From contig CM075187.1 of assembly GCA_037577475.1 (NCBI GenBank), positions 4,591,546 through 4,655,545 of the forward strand: 64,000 nucleotides of DNA. The letters run 5' to 3'. Shown here one piece after another: positions 49,516-64,000 of this stretch. The position numbers were made by a program, and so were the translations under genes. This DNA is from Chaunax sp. Z400 (lineage: Eukaryota > Chordata > Actinopteri > Lophiiformes > Chaunacidae). Every line of letters starts with the position of its first letter. Position 1 is the first letter of the stretch. The notes beneath the pieces are model-generated. The model was not told the DNA's origin. It saw only the letters and a program-made list of their open reading frames with translations, and ran no database searches.

Positions 49516-51934
49516 GTCGGAGACTGGAATCTCAGGATCTAAGGCTCTTTTGGCTTGATGGTTCCCAGATGTTGTAGGCCCCCTCCTCACCCCTCCTTCC
49601 CCCCAGTGTTTCTCTGCAGCGGTGAATACACAGGAGCCCAGTTAGCCATGCGGGACAGATGGGTCAGTGGCTGTGTGGAGATGGGCCTCCTGTGGAACAG
49701 GGGAAATGGGAGGCGAGAGGCATCCTCTCCTCCCAACAGCCACAGGCCAGAGGGGGCAGATCTGGCTCTCTTTTCTTCTTCTCCCTCCAACCTGGACAAT
49801 CTCAGAGGGCGGGGGATGTGTGCATGAGATATCCGTATTGTGTATGAATGTATTTGTGCAATATGCAGGCGTGCAGATACACATGCATGTCTTTCTGCAA
49901 AGACCACCTATGTAAAAAAACGTTGTATAGTGAATGAATAACACAGCAGCAACATTCATAATTGCATGAATTATTCTGCATCGCTACTGAACGCTGCAGT
50001 GTCCACTTTGCAGCCTGCAGGTGCCTGGTCACTGTGAGTCAGTGCTGAAACTCTGACACCGTCGGATTTACAGTCTCTGGCTGCAGTCGGCCATGTTTCA
50101 GGATGACAGCGTGTTCTAGTCCACCTATCTGCTAAAACGCTCACAGCTCCAATCCACGCCGCCCTGGTCCACCTCAGCAGCAGAGAGTGTTGCGGCTGTA
50201 TATTAACAAGTTGTTGACTGGCCACCGAGGCACACATTTGTTAACATATTAGGACGTGTCAACACTTGAACAACAGCTCGTTAGCCCTCCCACCTCAGTT
50301 TACATCCGACTTTTATTAATTCAAGAATCGCAGGAAAGGTGATAATGTTGGAGTTACTTTGTGGTTGACTTTTGAGTTTGTTTTTTCAATGAACTCATTT
50401 ATAATGAGATCATTTGAAAAATAACTTTTTACAGTCAACAATTTAAGAGTTAGTGCTTGCTTAGGACTTGATAGTGCAGTAAAAGCCATGTGGCATATTG
50501 GTGCATCTACAGTAACAGTTTACATCTGCTCAGCTTAGAGCTATACTGTGTGGTGGAATGGATTTATCCAAATGTTCTTGTCCCAACTTTGTGAGTCGAG
50601 GCTGGGTGGCTCAGAGACAGTAAACCCTATAGTTAGAGAGGGCTGTTGTGTAATTTAATTGCGAATTGATGTTTTGAAGCGCTCATTTATAGTTTGTGGA
50701 GATTGTGTATCCTTCTGGGTACTTTTAAAGAGTCACACAAAGGGAATATTTCACAGAAGCCCTCACTTAATTTGTGGTCATGGTTGCCAGATATGGAGAG
50801 AGACATTCTATCTCCCCAGAGGAGAGCGGATAGCCTCCTCTGAATGGTTGGGGGAGGGTATTTTTGGGAGCATCTCATGGCTATTATGGGAGACCTGGGG
50901 ATGGGAATATGCCTGCATGTGTGTTAAGAAGGAGGGGAAGAATTGGGGGAGCGGCTGTGATCAGGATTCCACAGCTGGCTCGTGTCACTCCTTTGACCCT
51001 TTCTCCCATGTATCCCCCACAAAATAAAAAGTCTAGACTGCTCTCTGGCCACTTCACAGAGACACGGAGACATAGTCAAGACAAACAACGCTGCAACTTT
51101 CTCTTTCCCTTAAGGACTCAGTTCACAAGGCTGCTCTTCATGGCAAGACACGGTGTCTATTAAGCCCATTAATAAATAAAGAAAGGCAATAGCGCCACCA
51201 AAGAAATAGATATCACACTATTACTTATTTAACTGCTCTGCTGAATTATTTATTGTTTATTCCAAATTATCTTTTTTTTCGAGTGCACACTTTCGGCTTG
51301 GGTATCCCATGTGAGCGCTACCGGCGGCAGACGATTTGGACAGCCAAATTCAACTTGGATGAGTTTGTGAGGGGGAAGGCGCGGCTGCCTGCGCAAAACT
51401 ATACTGCAGGGGGGGGTTTGGGAAAAGATCCTTGATGATGGTGTTACTGACATCAAAGCATATATACACCAAAGTCAACAGCCAAGCAGCATTAAACACC
51501 CACTGAAAGACATACGCTCGCTCTCTTCCTCTCTCTCACGCTCATTTACTCTCTACGTCTTCCTCACTCTGTTCCTGAAAGACTCAAGGTCCACAGAGAG
51601 AGATAAATTATGGGCCTAGTGGCTTTTTGAAGTCTGTTCGGCATCAACACCAATAAACGCCAAGCATGGCCCGCCTCCCTGCCCCTAAATTAAGTAGTTA
51701 TTACCTCTGGTGTGACTTGGCCGTGTGGACCATAGCAACACAGCGCCGGGGCAGGGCTGAAGGCCTGGGGTCGGCCGTGATGAGAGGCAGGAACAGGCCG
51801 AGCATATGTCCTCTAATGAAATAAAGACCTCGGCTATACACAAGCTGAATGATTTACGCTGAGCGTAATTACCTCGGAGGATTCACGAGTCAAACCTCGT
51901 GTGAGACTTCTTCACTACCTGGCTCGCATGTCAC
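49516..51934. other. Unannotated unique sequence
   Basis: No gene recognised. Overlapping short frames near 49555-50032 occur on both strands. A GC-rich open stretch at about 51280-51435 has no domain. Confidence 0.5.
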
Positions 51935-52045
51935 TTTTTTTTTTTTCCGGGGTCGCCACAGCGGACATTTTTCCATCCACATTGTGGATCTGGCACATCG
52001 GATACCCGTCCTTGATGCAACCCTCCCTGTTTATCTCCCCTTCCC
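51935..52045 (+). repeat. Fragment of a dispersed repeat (GGGGTCGCCACAGCGGA type)
   Basis: A T-run is followed by CCGGGGTCGCCACAGCGGAC, GATCTGGCACATCGGATACC and GTCCTTGATGCAACCCTCCC, matching a repeat found in many fish genomes. Only about 110 bp remain. Identified from memory; no second copy in the window. Confidence 0.55.

Positions 52046-54428
<2,383 letters not shown>

Positions 54429-54456
<28 letters not shown>
54429..54456. repeat. (GT)n microsatellite
   Basis: A short GT array next to a brief TA stretch. Confidence 0.95.
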
Positions 54457-54459
<3 letters not shown>

Positions 54460-54859
54460 CAGATTGTTGGGGCGTAACAGGCCGATTCCTCCAGAACTCA
54501 AGCATTGCTGAAACTTAGCAACAGGAGCCAGGGGCCTCCCTCCCCAGAGAAGCTGGCTGCCGAGACACATTCATTACCAACCCAGAATCCTGGGCTGGAT
54601 TAAAAATTCATGCTGTTTACAACAACAAAAGCCCCCCCCCCTCCATTAAAGAATATGAGCCCTTCTGAACAACGGCTCCACCAAACCGTGAGCAGATCGC
54701 TGACACCTCAAAGGAGACCAGCGTTTGTGTATGAGAGTGTGTTTAAGGTCGTGCTTTCTCCGTGTATGTACACACCCTCACAGGCAATGGTGATATAAAT
54801 AATGATAGTGTTTACTGCAGCGGGGTGAAAACAGCTTAAGGCCACTTGAATAAGGATAC
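54457..54859. other. Unannotated unique sequence
   Basis: No gene recognised. A C-run lies near 54632-54641. Confidence 0.5.
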
Positions 54860-55140
54860 AATTTCTTGAGTCTGGTGCCTTGTCATGTTGTTTACACCCA
54901 TAATGAAGGAGCATGTATTCTCAGTGTGCTGCACATGTGTCTGTAGGTGTGAGCCCATCTTGCTCGGAATGAGCAAGATTTTGTGCCGAGTGTGTGACCC
55001 CCGTCTCTGCTCGGCTCATTTGACGAACGCCTGTGTGCTGTGCTGTCGGCTGATTTGTTGGCAAAGGGATCGCGCTTATGAGCTCCATTCAGTGTTAATT
55101 AGCACACTCCACAGCGATCATTATATCAGGTTCCTGTGGT
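54860..55140. promoter_or_regulatory. Candidate conserved non-coding element with a perfect 9-bp hairpin
   Basis: ATCTTGCTC (54957-54965) and GAGCAAGAT (54971-54979) form a perfect stem around a 5-base loop. Downstream, GTGTTAATTAGCAC near 55093 is a near-palindrome around a TAATTA core, and GCGATCATTATATC follows. No repeat or coding evidence. The combination suggests regulatory DNA, which is inference. Confidence 0.28.
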
Positions 55141-56762
55141 GACGTCTGATTGCATTGTCCCTGTGGGTGGGGTGGGGTGGGGGTGCAACTTTACCGATGG
55201 GGGAGCACCACACACATGCACAAATTTCTCTCAGAAGACCACACATGCAAGCGCGTAAATAAGGAGGCGCAAAAATCACGCACATACCCACAATTACGCA
55301 CACAATAATACGATGTCAAGATGTGCGGATGTGAAATACGCAAGGATACAAGGATATAAAAAGGGAAAAGCACAGGGGTGCCTAAGCACATGCTCACATG
55401 AGCAGCTACCCCCCATTCCATTAATGCCACACCGAACAGGTGCAAGGTCAAACCACTACGCCCATAATAGATGCTCCTCATCATTCTCAGAAATAGTTCT
55501 CTCATAGCCACTAAATGTTTCAGTGAGGTTGTGTGCTGTTTGTATTACCGTGACGTGGACGAGGTGAGAGGCCATGTGTGCAGAGGTCAGGGAGATCTCC
55601 TCTGTGTGTGCCCAGCCCTGACCCTTTGGCCTGTCTTCTCCATCAGAGGCCTGAAAACAGCAGAGGGGCTGACAGCACATTGTTGACTGCTTTGGCCTCC
55701 TGGGCTGCTGTTTTCTGTTGCTTCTGCTTCTATGTAAATTGTGCTGGAAACAAGTGAACATGCTAAAATGGGCTTCACTAGCAGCACATGCTCAGGTCAA
55801 TCCCTTAGAAAAGGTTAGTCTTAGTGAGACTGCGTTGGGGCTGGAGTTCATAGAGTTGCGTGTCGTAACAATTTATGGCCATTCCTGAGGGGGTACTGGC
55901 TCATGGGCCCACTGACATTGCATGATGTGAAGGATTGGGGGGTGATTGTCACCCCCCAAAAAGTCAGTCCTGCTCAGTGCATGGCACCTGTTTTTTTTCT
56001 GTTCTAGGGGCTGCTGCTGCTTTCCTGGAGGCCTGGTTCAGGTTTCAACGTGATTTTCCAAAGTTCAACAACTGCCATCTCCCGACCCTGGCATCCCACC
56101 ATAACACTGACTGAGTGACAGGACGCTACCTCTGACTGTCATGTGCTCTACAGCACGGAGCCTTTCTCATCATGGGGCTGTCACCAGCCAGCGGTCCTCC
56201 TGGTATGAATGTGTGTTTACGTGTGTGTGTGGAGCACACAAACATTCGTTATGTTTATTTTTTTATATTTGTGCACATGGCATAAGCAGCAGGAATTTAT
56301 TTCTAACATTTATTCCTTAATGTGTTTAGATTCTCTTGAAGGAAATAGAGAGAGAGAGAGAGTCAATGCAGTGATTTAAATTATAGTTAATTTCTACATT
56401 TCCATTAAAGATATTCCACTCCAAACTACAAACGCTTATTTAAAAAATTCAATATTAATATAATACAAGCATTAACGTGCAAACAAATACAACTAAATAC
56501 GTGATTATTAATCAGTTAGGTATGGATAAGGTAAGGGTAATACCTCTAGTTAGTCACCACAGCTGAGATTTGAGATAATAGGTAAAATCTTAAATTAAAA
56601 CAGAATTAAATGAGTTAATTTTATCACATAAAATAGTCTAAAGTTAAATCAGAAACACTAGAGTTCATATTTTTTTAGATAATGCAAACACACCTTTAAT
56701 ACAATTATATTTGCAAAGTAATAATGAACTTAGAGGAGATCCAGTTTCTATGATCAATAATT
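55141..56762. other. Unannotated sequence
   Basis: No gene recognised. A pyrimidine tract ending in CTGTTCTAG near 55999-56007 resembles a 3' splice site, but the frame after it gives no recognisable protein. The region from 56380 to 56760 is AT-rich. Confidence 0.45.
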
Positions 56763-57430
56763 ACCTCTGCCAAGGAGATGATTATTGGTTATCTGTCTGT
56801 CCATTGGAAGGATTACTCAAAAAGTTATGAATGGATTCTGATTAAATACTTTGGAGAGGTAGTGTACGGCCCAAGGAAATATCCATTTGATTTTGGTGGT
56901 GATCCAGATCATCATCTGGATCCAGAATTTCTTTTAAAGGATTCTTTACTATTGCTGGATTGGGAGACTTACAGGATTTTTGCTCGATCATCATGTATGC
57001 ATCACCTGTAAGATCTAGGACACATTAGAGTCTGATCTGGATCCAGGTAATATTCCAGACCTGGTGATCCAGAATGTTTAAAGTTATAGGGCTCATGGAA
57101 AATTCACTACTGTGAGATAATAAATAATAATAAAAATAATACAGACTTGTAGCTCAGATCAGATTGTAGCTGAAAATGTGCTGATTCGGTTTGGTGTCAA
57201 ATTTGACGTATCTTCAAAAGTTCCTGATCTAGATCCTGAAGAAAACCACCATTAGTGAAATATTGTTTTTCTAGAACAAACTAATAATGATACCAATATG
57301 GTTCCAAATTCTAAAGGCAGGCTTTCATGTTCAATGAATCATATAATGAGGGTCAACTATCATCGGACTATTACTTTTAGGTGCAATGACATAACGGGTA
57401 AACTTAACTGCCTTGGCGGAGGTTTGCACT
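56763..57430 (+). repeat. Dispersed repeat family, copy D, with short terminal inverted repeats
   Basis: It starts ACCTCTGCCAAGG and ends CCTTGGCGGAGGTTTGC. The terminal CCTCTGCCAAGG and CCTTGGCGGAGG are reverse complements with one mismatch. Inside are AAAAAGTTATGAATGGATTC, a GATTTTGGTGGTGATCC block and GGATCCAGAATTTC, corresponding to segments in copies A-C. This is the best preserved pair of ends in the family and argues for a non-autonomous DNA element. Confidence 0.75.
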
Positions 57431-58569
57431 TTGAATGCTGTCCAGTTAGGTTTGTCTTAGTATCCAATGCCTCATGAATGTGTACTGCAAACCTGATGAG
57501 ACCATTGTTTTACATGACCTCATCTTAACGTGTGAATTCATGTTGCTTACAAGGAAAGAGTCTCTGTTACTTATGGACTTCAGGCAAAAGCAAAGAATTC
57601 AATCAAGTCCTTTAAATTCACGACATTTGGGAAAGCCTAATTAAAGCCCTGGGTTGTGTTACAGTAAATGAGAGAAAATAATGTCATGCAGCACAAATTC
57701 ATTTTTGCAAAGCGATAATCCAATTCATGGCTGAAGAGTGGCCCGAAGACATCCTTTACCGAAGTTCGCCTGTAGTCACTCTTGGTCGCTGGATGCAGTG
57801 CTCAGGGTTGGGACCCATCCTGTGGATATGGTTCCCTTCTCATCAGATGTAAAACTAAAGGCTCCCTTGCTCCAGCACCCTGACTGCTCATGCCCATTCA
57901 AAGCTTCAGTCTTCAAGAGGTACAGGAGAGGCCACTTGATAGCAGCGTCTGAATAAAACCAGAGGAATACGATCCGGATGCTAAGCAGGTAAATGCAAAA
58001 GAATGAGCTGGCCTCTTTGTCACCTAGGAAAGAGTAAGTGGCTTTTGTGTTTGTGAATGAGGCCGGGATCATTCTTTGAAAACTCTCCTCCTCGTTTGCC
58101 TCTCTGTGGCATTGAAATGCCGACTATCTCTCCGTTCCACTCATTGCTGCTCTCGGCCCTTCACCGCCGCCGCTCCCTAAATTCGAGGCGCTAACTTACG
58201 CAACTTGAAACGGAGACAAAGAGAGAGAGAGAGACAACACACAATTTTACACTCGCGTGCACACAAACAAATAAGGGAATATTGATCGGAGCCATGGCTG
58301 CACTCACGCTGATGCTCCTCTCAATAGATCAGTCATGCTCCTGCAGCTCGCCCTGCTGCGGCCCTGAAGTTTAGCACTGTCCAAAAGGACACATTCAATC
58401 CACCTGACACCTAAATAGCCCCAGTAACCTCTCATAATGTACATGTACACTGTGCCTTTGAGAGCATGAACAAGCTCTGGAAGTCTAAATGTGGTTGTTT
58501 ACCTAAATTAAAGAAATTCTACTTAAAATATTACAGAAACAAAACTCTATTGATCTCTGGGGACATTAT
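57431..58569. other. Unannotated unique sequence
   Basis: No gene recognised. The stretch about 58090-58390, with a short GA array, is GC-richer and quiet and could be conserved, but nothing specific supports this. Confidence 0.5.
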
Positions 58570-59017
58570 AGCTACATTTCCACTATGTAGCACCGGGTCT
58601 GCTCGACTCGGCTTGGGTACTTTTCTGCAGGTTGTGTTCCATTATGGGGTAGTACCTCCAAAGGGTAGGTGCGAAACTGCTTTGGCGTAGTCTTTAAGGC
58701 GTTTAAGACAGTGGTTCACGATGAGAACATCTGCACCTCCTCAATACAGTGGCTGCAAGAAAAAAAAAGATCAGGTCGCTAAAGTAGCTTGGCTGTTTGA
58801 GTGTGGCACCCATTGATTTGTGGATATTCTGTGCGTGCCAGGCATTGACCAATCAGTCGTCTGTAATGTTTCATGTGACCTTTTAGTACCTGCTCAACTC
58901 GCTTGGACCCACAACGGAGGTGGTACTAAAAAGTAGCACCAGGTACCAGGTACTTTTTCCCTAATGGAAAACCACAAAAGGCGAGTCGAGCCGGTACTAC
59001 GCAGTGGGAATGGGGCT
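58570..59017 (+). mobile_element. MITE-like element, GGTACCGGCTC family, copy 2
   Basis: Terminal inverted repeats are visible. The left end (AGCTACATTTCCACTATGTAG then CACCGGGTCTGCTCGACTCG) is mirrored on the right by CGAGTCGAGCCGGTACTACG then CAGTGGGAATGGGGCT. The internal segments match copy 1 at 33308-33826 in order and orientation. No transposase frame is present. I could not find a convincing 8-bp target duplication. Confidence 0.82.
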
Positions 59018-61158
59018 TTTTTGTTCACTTGCTCGTTTCAAGTGAGTATTTCCCTGGTACTTAGACATGTTATTACATCTTTTGATCACTTCACTGTTTA
59101 TTTACAAGTATTCACTTTTTTGGAAATGTGTTTGCTTTGTCACATTAGGGGCTCATGAGAGAAACTCTCCTTCTGAGCTCACGCCTCGATAGTCACACTT
59201 ACTTGCAATCCAAAAGACACATTTCCAGTCCCAAAGTGTTGAGAGGGAGTGGAAACAGTCCTGATTCACACTGCCACCAACCCACAGATTGGCTGACGCC
59301 TCTGAGGGAGTGAAAGCTGAATCCTAATGTTTCTGCTGCGAAAGGGCCACCAGCATCCTCCCTCTGCCTGTCCTGAGGGTGCAGTCATAATGCTTTTACA
59401 AATCTGCAGAGATACGCTTGCCTGCTTCTGAGAGAGACAGCATGTGTGTAAACATGTGCATTATACAAGCAGGAAATAAAATGATATGCAATTTCTGTTT
59501 GACCTTTTGCAGATAAATTCCCCACAGCGCTGCGGATGTCTGTGCATCTTCAGATAATGTCGACAGTTTCTTCTGCATAGAGAACCATAGGACATATCTC
59601 ATATCTAGTGTCTCTACAAGTAGCGGCATTACTAGTTTAACTACATTTCCCAGTAGCATGGTAATAACCTCACTCTGCTGTTCCGCAGTAGCATCAGCTC
59701 AGCTACATTTTATATCTGAAGCTCAAGTGAAGTGGAGATTTCTGCTGCGTTCTGAAATAAACCTGCTACATGGACACGTATGCACAGCCAACAGAAGCAC
59801 CTCCATACAATAAATACCATGGAGTGCAATGCAAAAACCAGATACTTGGCCAATGAAGCTGATTTTGAGTCTGATTCTACAATGGTGGCATGGACAAACC
59901 AGTTCTTGGACTTGTACCTACAAAGTCTCTGGTGCATAGGAATACAGACACACAAGCTTGGTTTATGGTATACGGGCAGAAAGTGAGGACGGAGAGGAAA
60001 TGATCCCATTTCACAATCTTTATTCTTTTACCACTGGGGTTTGAGTTGATTTGAATTTTTGAGTTGTCCTACAGTTTTTCCTGCAAGCACTCGACTTTTT
60101 AAATCAAGCATACCCATGAAAACACACAGCTTTTTGTTGTGACACGGAGGATTTTTTGGCTAACTTGGTTTTGGAGCATTGAGAGCTGAACAAAACTTAT
60201 TGTTGAACTTTAAAAAAACAACAACTTTCTATCTGTTTGATTGACAGTTTCGTCGATCACTTTTATAGATTTGACTTTTTACACTGCAAATTGTACACTG
60301 CAAAAGGCTTAGATCTGGAAACATGAACATTAATTATCTTCTTTTAAAAGCTATTTACTAGTTTTTTTTTATCTAGCCTTCTTATATCTAGATTAGAACC
60401 AATATATCTTAAGATTTCTTGCTAAAATGATCTTGCTACGTGGACAGATCATTTCACTAGTATTAAGACATTTTCTCCTCTAATTCAGTGTTTATTTCTT
60501 GTATTTTAGCTGCTCTTTTTTCTCGTGTATGAAGTTGATTCAATGTAAAATAGCGTTGATCTACTAAACTACTTTTGCCATGCTACTTTAGTGTGCTACA
60601 TTTCTCTGGGGGGTAGCTTCAGTGAAGTGAAGTTTCATTTAACATAGAGTAACTGGTATCTTAACTCACTACTACTAAAGTAACTCGCTGAAAACTGAAT
60701 CCTTATAAAATTTCTCTCCTTTGTTTTAAATTTTTTTGAACATTCTCCCCACCTCTGAGACCCAGCCTCTCCCTCCCACCTGTGCAGTTCTCTGTGTCTT
60801 CATCTTTTGCCTGCGTGGCTATTCTGCAGATTCATGACTCATTATGATGGCAATGTCTCTGCTCAGGGCTGTCTCGTGCACACATGCTCATACACAAAAA
60901 CACAAAGTCCCAGGTGACAACCTGGAGGTTTCTTTTGCATGTAAACAAACACACATACTTACATGTAGATGTATATGCATGCATGCAAATATTTCTTGCA
61001 TAAGCAAGCACAAACACTTTATTGAGAATTTGAAAATCAAGCCATGCAGTCACACATAGGAATTCATACAGAATACATAAGTAGAGAAAAGCTAGTTAGC
61101 TTACAGATGTCTTTTAATAAACATTTAATAAGCTGAGTAGCTTTGTGCTACATAGAGA
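59018..61158. other. Unannotated sequence, AT-rich in part
   Basis: No gene recognised. The stretch about 60280-60560 (CACTGCAAAAGGC start, AT-rich, TTGTATTTTAGC end) may be another decayed DNA element, but I cannot support a boundary or family. Confidence 0.4.
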
Positions 61159-61470
61159 ATTCAAATAAAGGGTCATAACTCTGCTAAAAATATCGTTTCT
61201 GCAGTAATTTTTTAACCCAATCTAAAACTGCCAAAATTCCATTCTCCTATCTTTAACAGTTTTTGAGAAAATATGTTCAATTTGCAATAATATGGGGCAA
61301 ATAATAAGGGCAAATTTTGAATTAAGGGCCATAACTCCAGTAAAAATAGTTTCACGGCAGTAATTCTGGAACTCAATCTACTACAGTGCATATTAAAGCT
61401 CTCCACGAAATGTAATTTTACCAACTTCAATGGTTTTTGAGAAACCTTGCTCAGTTTGAAGTGTGAAGCA
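61159..61470 (+). repeat. Two-unit tandem repeat, AAGGGCCATAACTC type
   Basis: Unit 1 (from about 61159) and unit 2 (from about 61315) share AAAGGGTCATAACTCTGCTAA versus TAAGGGCCATAACTCCAGTAA, then CAGTAATT, ACCCAATCT versus ACTCAATCT, GTTTTTGAGAAA, and GTTCAATTTGC versus CTCAGTTTGAA. The step is 156 bp at the first block and 174 bp at the later one, so units differ by indels. It is probably a dispersed-repeat fragment; no gene. Confidence 0.75.
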
Positions 61471-62518
61471 CACACTTACACCACCCCAGTCGGAGTGACT
61501 AAAAGTGGCGGAGCAAAAAACATTCATGTCACAAAACACAAATAATTTGCTTTTTTGATGCATAAAAGTTGGTGATTTGCAGAATAAATGTCCTTTCACT
61601 AATGCTGAAAGAGAATTATGTATTTTTGATTGGATTGAATTTTGGATTGTGTGGCTCTTGCGTGGCTCGGCCAAGAGGAAGCCGTAAACCTAAATCAAAA
61701 CTTCCCATCAGGACGCTATAAGTGATGGCGCAGATAATAAATGTATGTTTTTACCCAAATGCACCAGTAAAGAGAGCAGAGTTACTATCCCGTCTAAGGG
61801 ACTTGGATTCCTTCAAAGTTGGAAGCGAGCCTAATGATTTCATATCCTGAAGGTTTGCAGTTAATCACATCAGTCACAGTTTGGGTCTCTTCTCTGCATC
61901 AACCCACAAAATGATGGAGGTTGGAGAATAATGACGTGATTGGACGACCACAAACGACTAAATGTGAGACATATTGCGAGATTGGGTGTTGCTGTCTTAG
62001 CTTTAAAAGCCTTTCAGTGCAGAGCTCAGAGAGAACCGTTTCGACAAAGAGTTATTGTCTCTGTTGGAGGAGTTAGCCACTCCTCTCTTGGAACAAACGA
62101 ACACCTGTACATATGCGCAGACACAACCCTGCCTCCTCCGCAACACCTGCGCTGTAACACTAGGGTGTTTACAGGGAACACCGTCCCTGTTGCTCTTGTG
62201 TTTTCCTCTCAGGCCCCGCGGGGATAGAGGCCACCTCAGTATCGAGCAGCCCCGTATGTGTCTGCTCATGTAGGACATGCCCCGTACATGCACGCATAGC
62301 CAGCATCTCATGCCTGAGTGAGTCTGTCGGTGGGCCCCGGGGCGGGAGGGCTGCAGGGTGCAGCCTGTACGGGCAGGAAGGAGTTAATCAGACACATTCC
62401 TAAGTTTAGAGGCTGTAACTAATATTGGAGTTTATTAGTGGAGGAGTTGGAGGCTGAGTGTATAGCGTAGGTGTTCGCCTGTGGAGGAGTCAGTGTCTGC
62501 TTCTCTTGCTGACAAAAG
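61471..62518. other. Unannotated unique sequence
   Basis: No gene or repeat recognised. Open frames at 61940-62311 overlap on both strands and have no domain. Confidence 0.5.
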
Positions 62519-62554
62519 CACACACACACACACACACACACATGCAAGTATCGT

Positions 62555-62586
<32 letters not shown>
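62519..62586. repeat. Two adjacent (CA)n arrays
   Basis: CA arrays at 62519-62542 and 62556-62586 are separated by 13 bp of unique sequence. Confidence 0.95.
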
Positions 62587-62588
<2 letters not shown>

Positions 62589-63354
62589 TGCACACATGCT
62601 ATGCACAGTTAAAAATGCATAGAGACAGTGACAGACACACCTGCATGTGTTCTCTTGTTTCTGCTCACCTGTGTTAAACAGAATGCGTCTCAGTCTGTTT
62701 TTCACCCTAGAGGTTAGTTATTACATATCATTGGTTTTGTTGATAGAAACCTGCAGTATCACATTCACTGTGAGATCATTGTATTTTGCAGGGGATTGTA
62801 TGTATTGTACACATGTAATTTATGAGATTTTTTTTTTTGGTGCGTTCTGCTTCTGTTGGTTAAACACAGGACTACGTGGAATACATCAGTGCTTATTATT
62901 AAAGACACACTTTGCAGGAATCCTCGGCTGCTGTGTGCGAACTCGCCATTCGAGGGTGCAGCGAGTGAGAAAGAGAGATGATGGTTGAGTCTCATGCAGG
63001 GTGTCAGATAGCCTACTGATGTTTTGGGTTGGTGGCTATTTGATGACCTGTGAATGAGACTCAATCATATATCTCTCTCCAGAATCATCAGCCCCTTTTT
63101 TCCAGGGGTAAAGTGGGATGTGGCAGGTGTGGGAACAGGACTAGCTCCAGAGAAAATATGTCATTCAATACAGCAATATTTACCACATACTTAAAATATG
63201 TACAATCTCAAATCTAAAGTCATGGTGCTCAGATGACAGAATGTTGCGTATTGTTGACTTCTGGTACTGTACTTGTAGATACTGACACGGACTTCCAGTT
63301 GCTCATAAATGATGATTTAGATGGATTTGTTTTTGTTTGATGAGTGAGTCGGCA
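62587..63354. other. Unannotated unique sequence
   Basis: No gene or repeat recognised. Confidence 0.5.
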
Positions 63355-63960
63355 GGATGGGGGCGAGTGTCAGGCCTTTTAACGTGTTATGTGTCCGATG
63401 CAAAACCAGGAGATTTAAAGAGAAGCTAGTAGCGGTTAGCAGCAGACTCAAAGAAGAGGAAAAACAACCGAAAATGTCTTCAAATTGAGGAGACAAGAAA
63501 AGCTCCAGGAGCTCCTTACTCTCTGATTAGAGGATGACATCAACCCGCACATAACAGGAACATGAATGATTGCTGTTGCCATGTTATTCCATTGTTAAGA
63601 AAGTGTTGCTTGACGCATATGTAAAGCATCACATTAGATGCAGATGTTGCTGTGTTTTCGCCTCTTTTTTTTTTTGCTTGCAGAATGCTGGCATGCTGTC
63701 TAACATCACACACTGGGGCAGCCATTGTTTGGCTGAGCGTAAATAAACTGAGGCGGTGCAGAGAAAGGTCTCGCTGCAGCGGTGTTGCCTTGTAAAAAGG
63801 GCTATTGTTTTAATGGGACAGCAACACTAAAGTTCCACACTGCCTATTCCGATTGGTGTATGACGTCAGTCGGTTCATTGCACGGGTTTTTTTCTGTGAA
63901 ACCTCTCCAGAAATATCCCACGCTTGCTTGCTTGCGGTGTCTGAAATTGCTATTTGCATA
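63355..63960 (+). repeat. Dispersed repeat, TAGCAGTTAGCAGC family, copy 3
   Basis: It shares GGAGATTTAAAGAG..CTAGTAGCGGTTAGCAGC (about 63410-63442), ACTCAAAGAAGAGG, GAAAATGTCTTCAAA and TGTTGCCATGTTATTCC with copy 1. With copy 2 it shares GACGCATATGTAAAGCATCACA and GAATGCTGGCATGCTGTCTAA. It seems the most complete copy and runs close to the end of the window, where it may be cut off. No open frame is retained. Confidence 0.7.
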
Positions 63961-64000
63961 GCTCTTAACATACTATTGCTGCAGCGTGAACCGTGCCTTG

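Noticed and set aside
55999..56110. Possible 3' splice site (pyrimidine tract ending CTGTTCTAG) followed by a short open frame
   Set aside because: The frame stops after about 36 codons, shows no protein similarity that I recognise, and has no supporting donor or neighbouring exon.

Overview
This window looks like nuclear DNA from a ray-finned fish, most likely a percomorph teleost. The evidence is long (CA)n/(GT)n microsatellites every few kilobases, two tRNA-derived SINEs with clear target-site duplications (one resembling the African-cichlid/AFC type, one resembling the V-SINE/Mermaid type), short inverted-repeat DNA transposon relics, and moderate GC. Family names come from memory of teleost repeats; no database was searched.

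I find no protein-coding gene, tRNA, rRNA or recognisable non-coding RNA gene that I can support. The long open frames are either translated dinucleotide repeats (for example the Cys-Val frame over 4941-5175) or chance frames in GC-rich stretches, with no recognisable domain and no convincing splice sites. The window is best read as a gene desert or the inside of one or more very large introns. Several quiet blocks carry TAATTA-type homeodomain cores and could be conserved non-coding (cis-regulatory) elements of a developmental locus. That is inference and needs cross-species alignment.

Layout. 1-4940: unique DNA with candidate regulatory blocks (1440-1800, 2740-2945) and a dispersed repeat (3285-3905). 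4941-5913: four dinucleotide arrays, including a GT tract facing a CA tract. 6715-7700: an old repeat of ~155-bp monomers split by a younger SINE with a perfect 15-bp duplication. 7700-18296: mostly unique, with one candidate regulatory block (13553-13666) and a second copy of the ~155-bp-monomer family (16590-17035). 18297-18766: a short inverted-repeat element. 20246-20627: a second SINE on the minus strand. 22915-23660: a teleost repeat, a compound CA array and a pyrimidine tract. 24891-25660: candidate regulatory DNA. 27280-28345: a second copy of the 3285 repeat family and a deleted DNA transposon. 32028-32359: an opposed GT/CA pair. 33308-33826 and 58570-59017: two copies of one short inverted-repeat element family. 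35040-44500: mostly unique, with several candidate regulatory blocks and dispersed repeats. 45301-45612 and 56763-57430: further copies of the monomer family. 61159-61470: a different two-unit tandem repeat. 63355-63960: a third copy of the 3285 family.

The sequence itself shows no previously undescribed functional system. Its most informative content is repeat archaeology: nested insertions, target-site duplications, related copies within one window, and monomer periodicity. The clustered candidate regulatory blocks come second.
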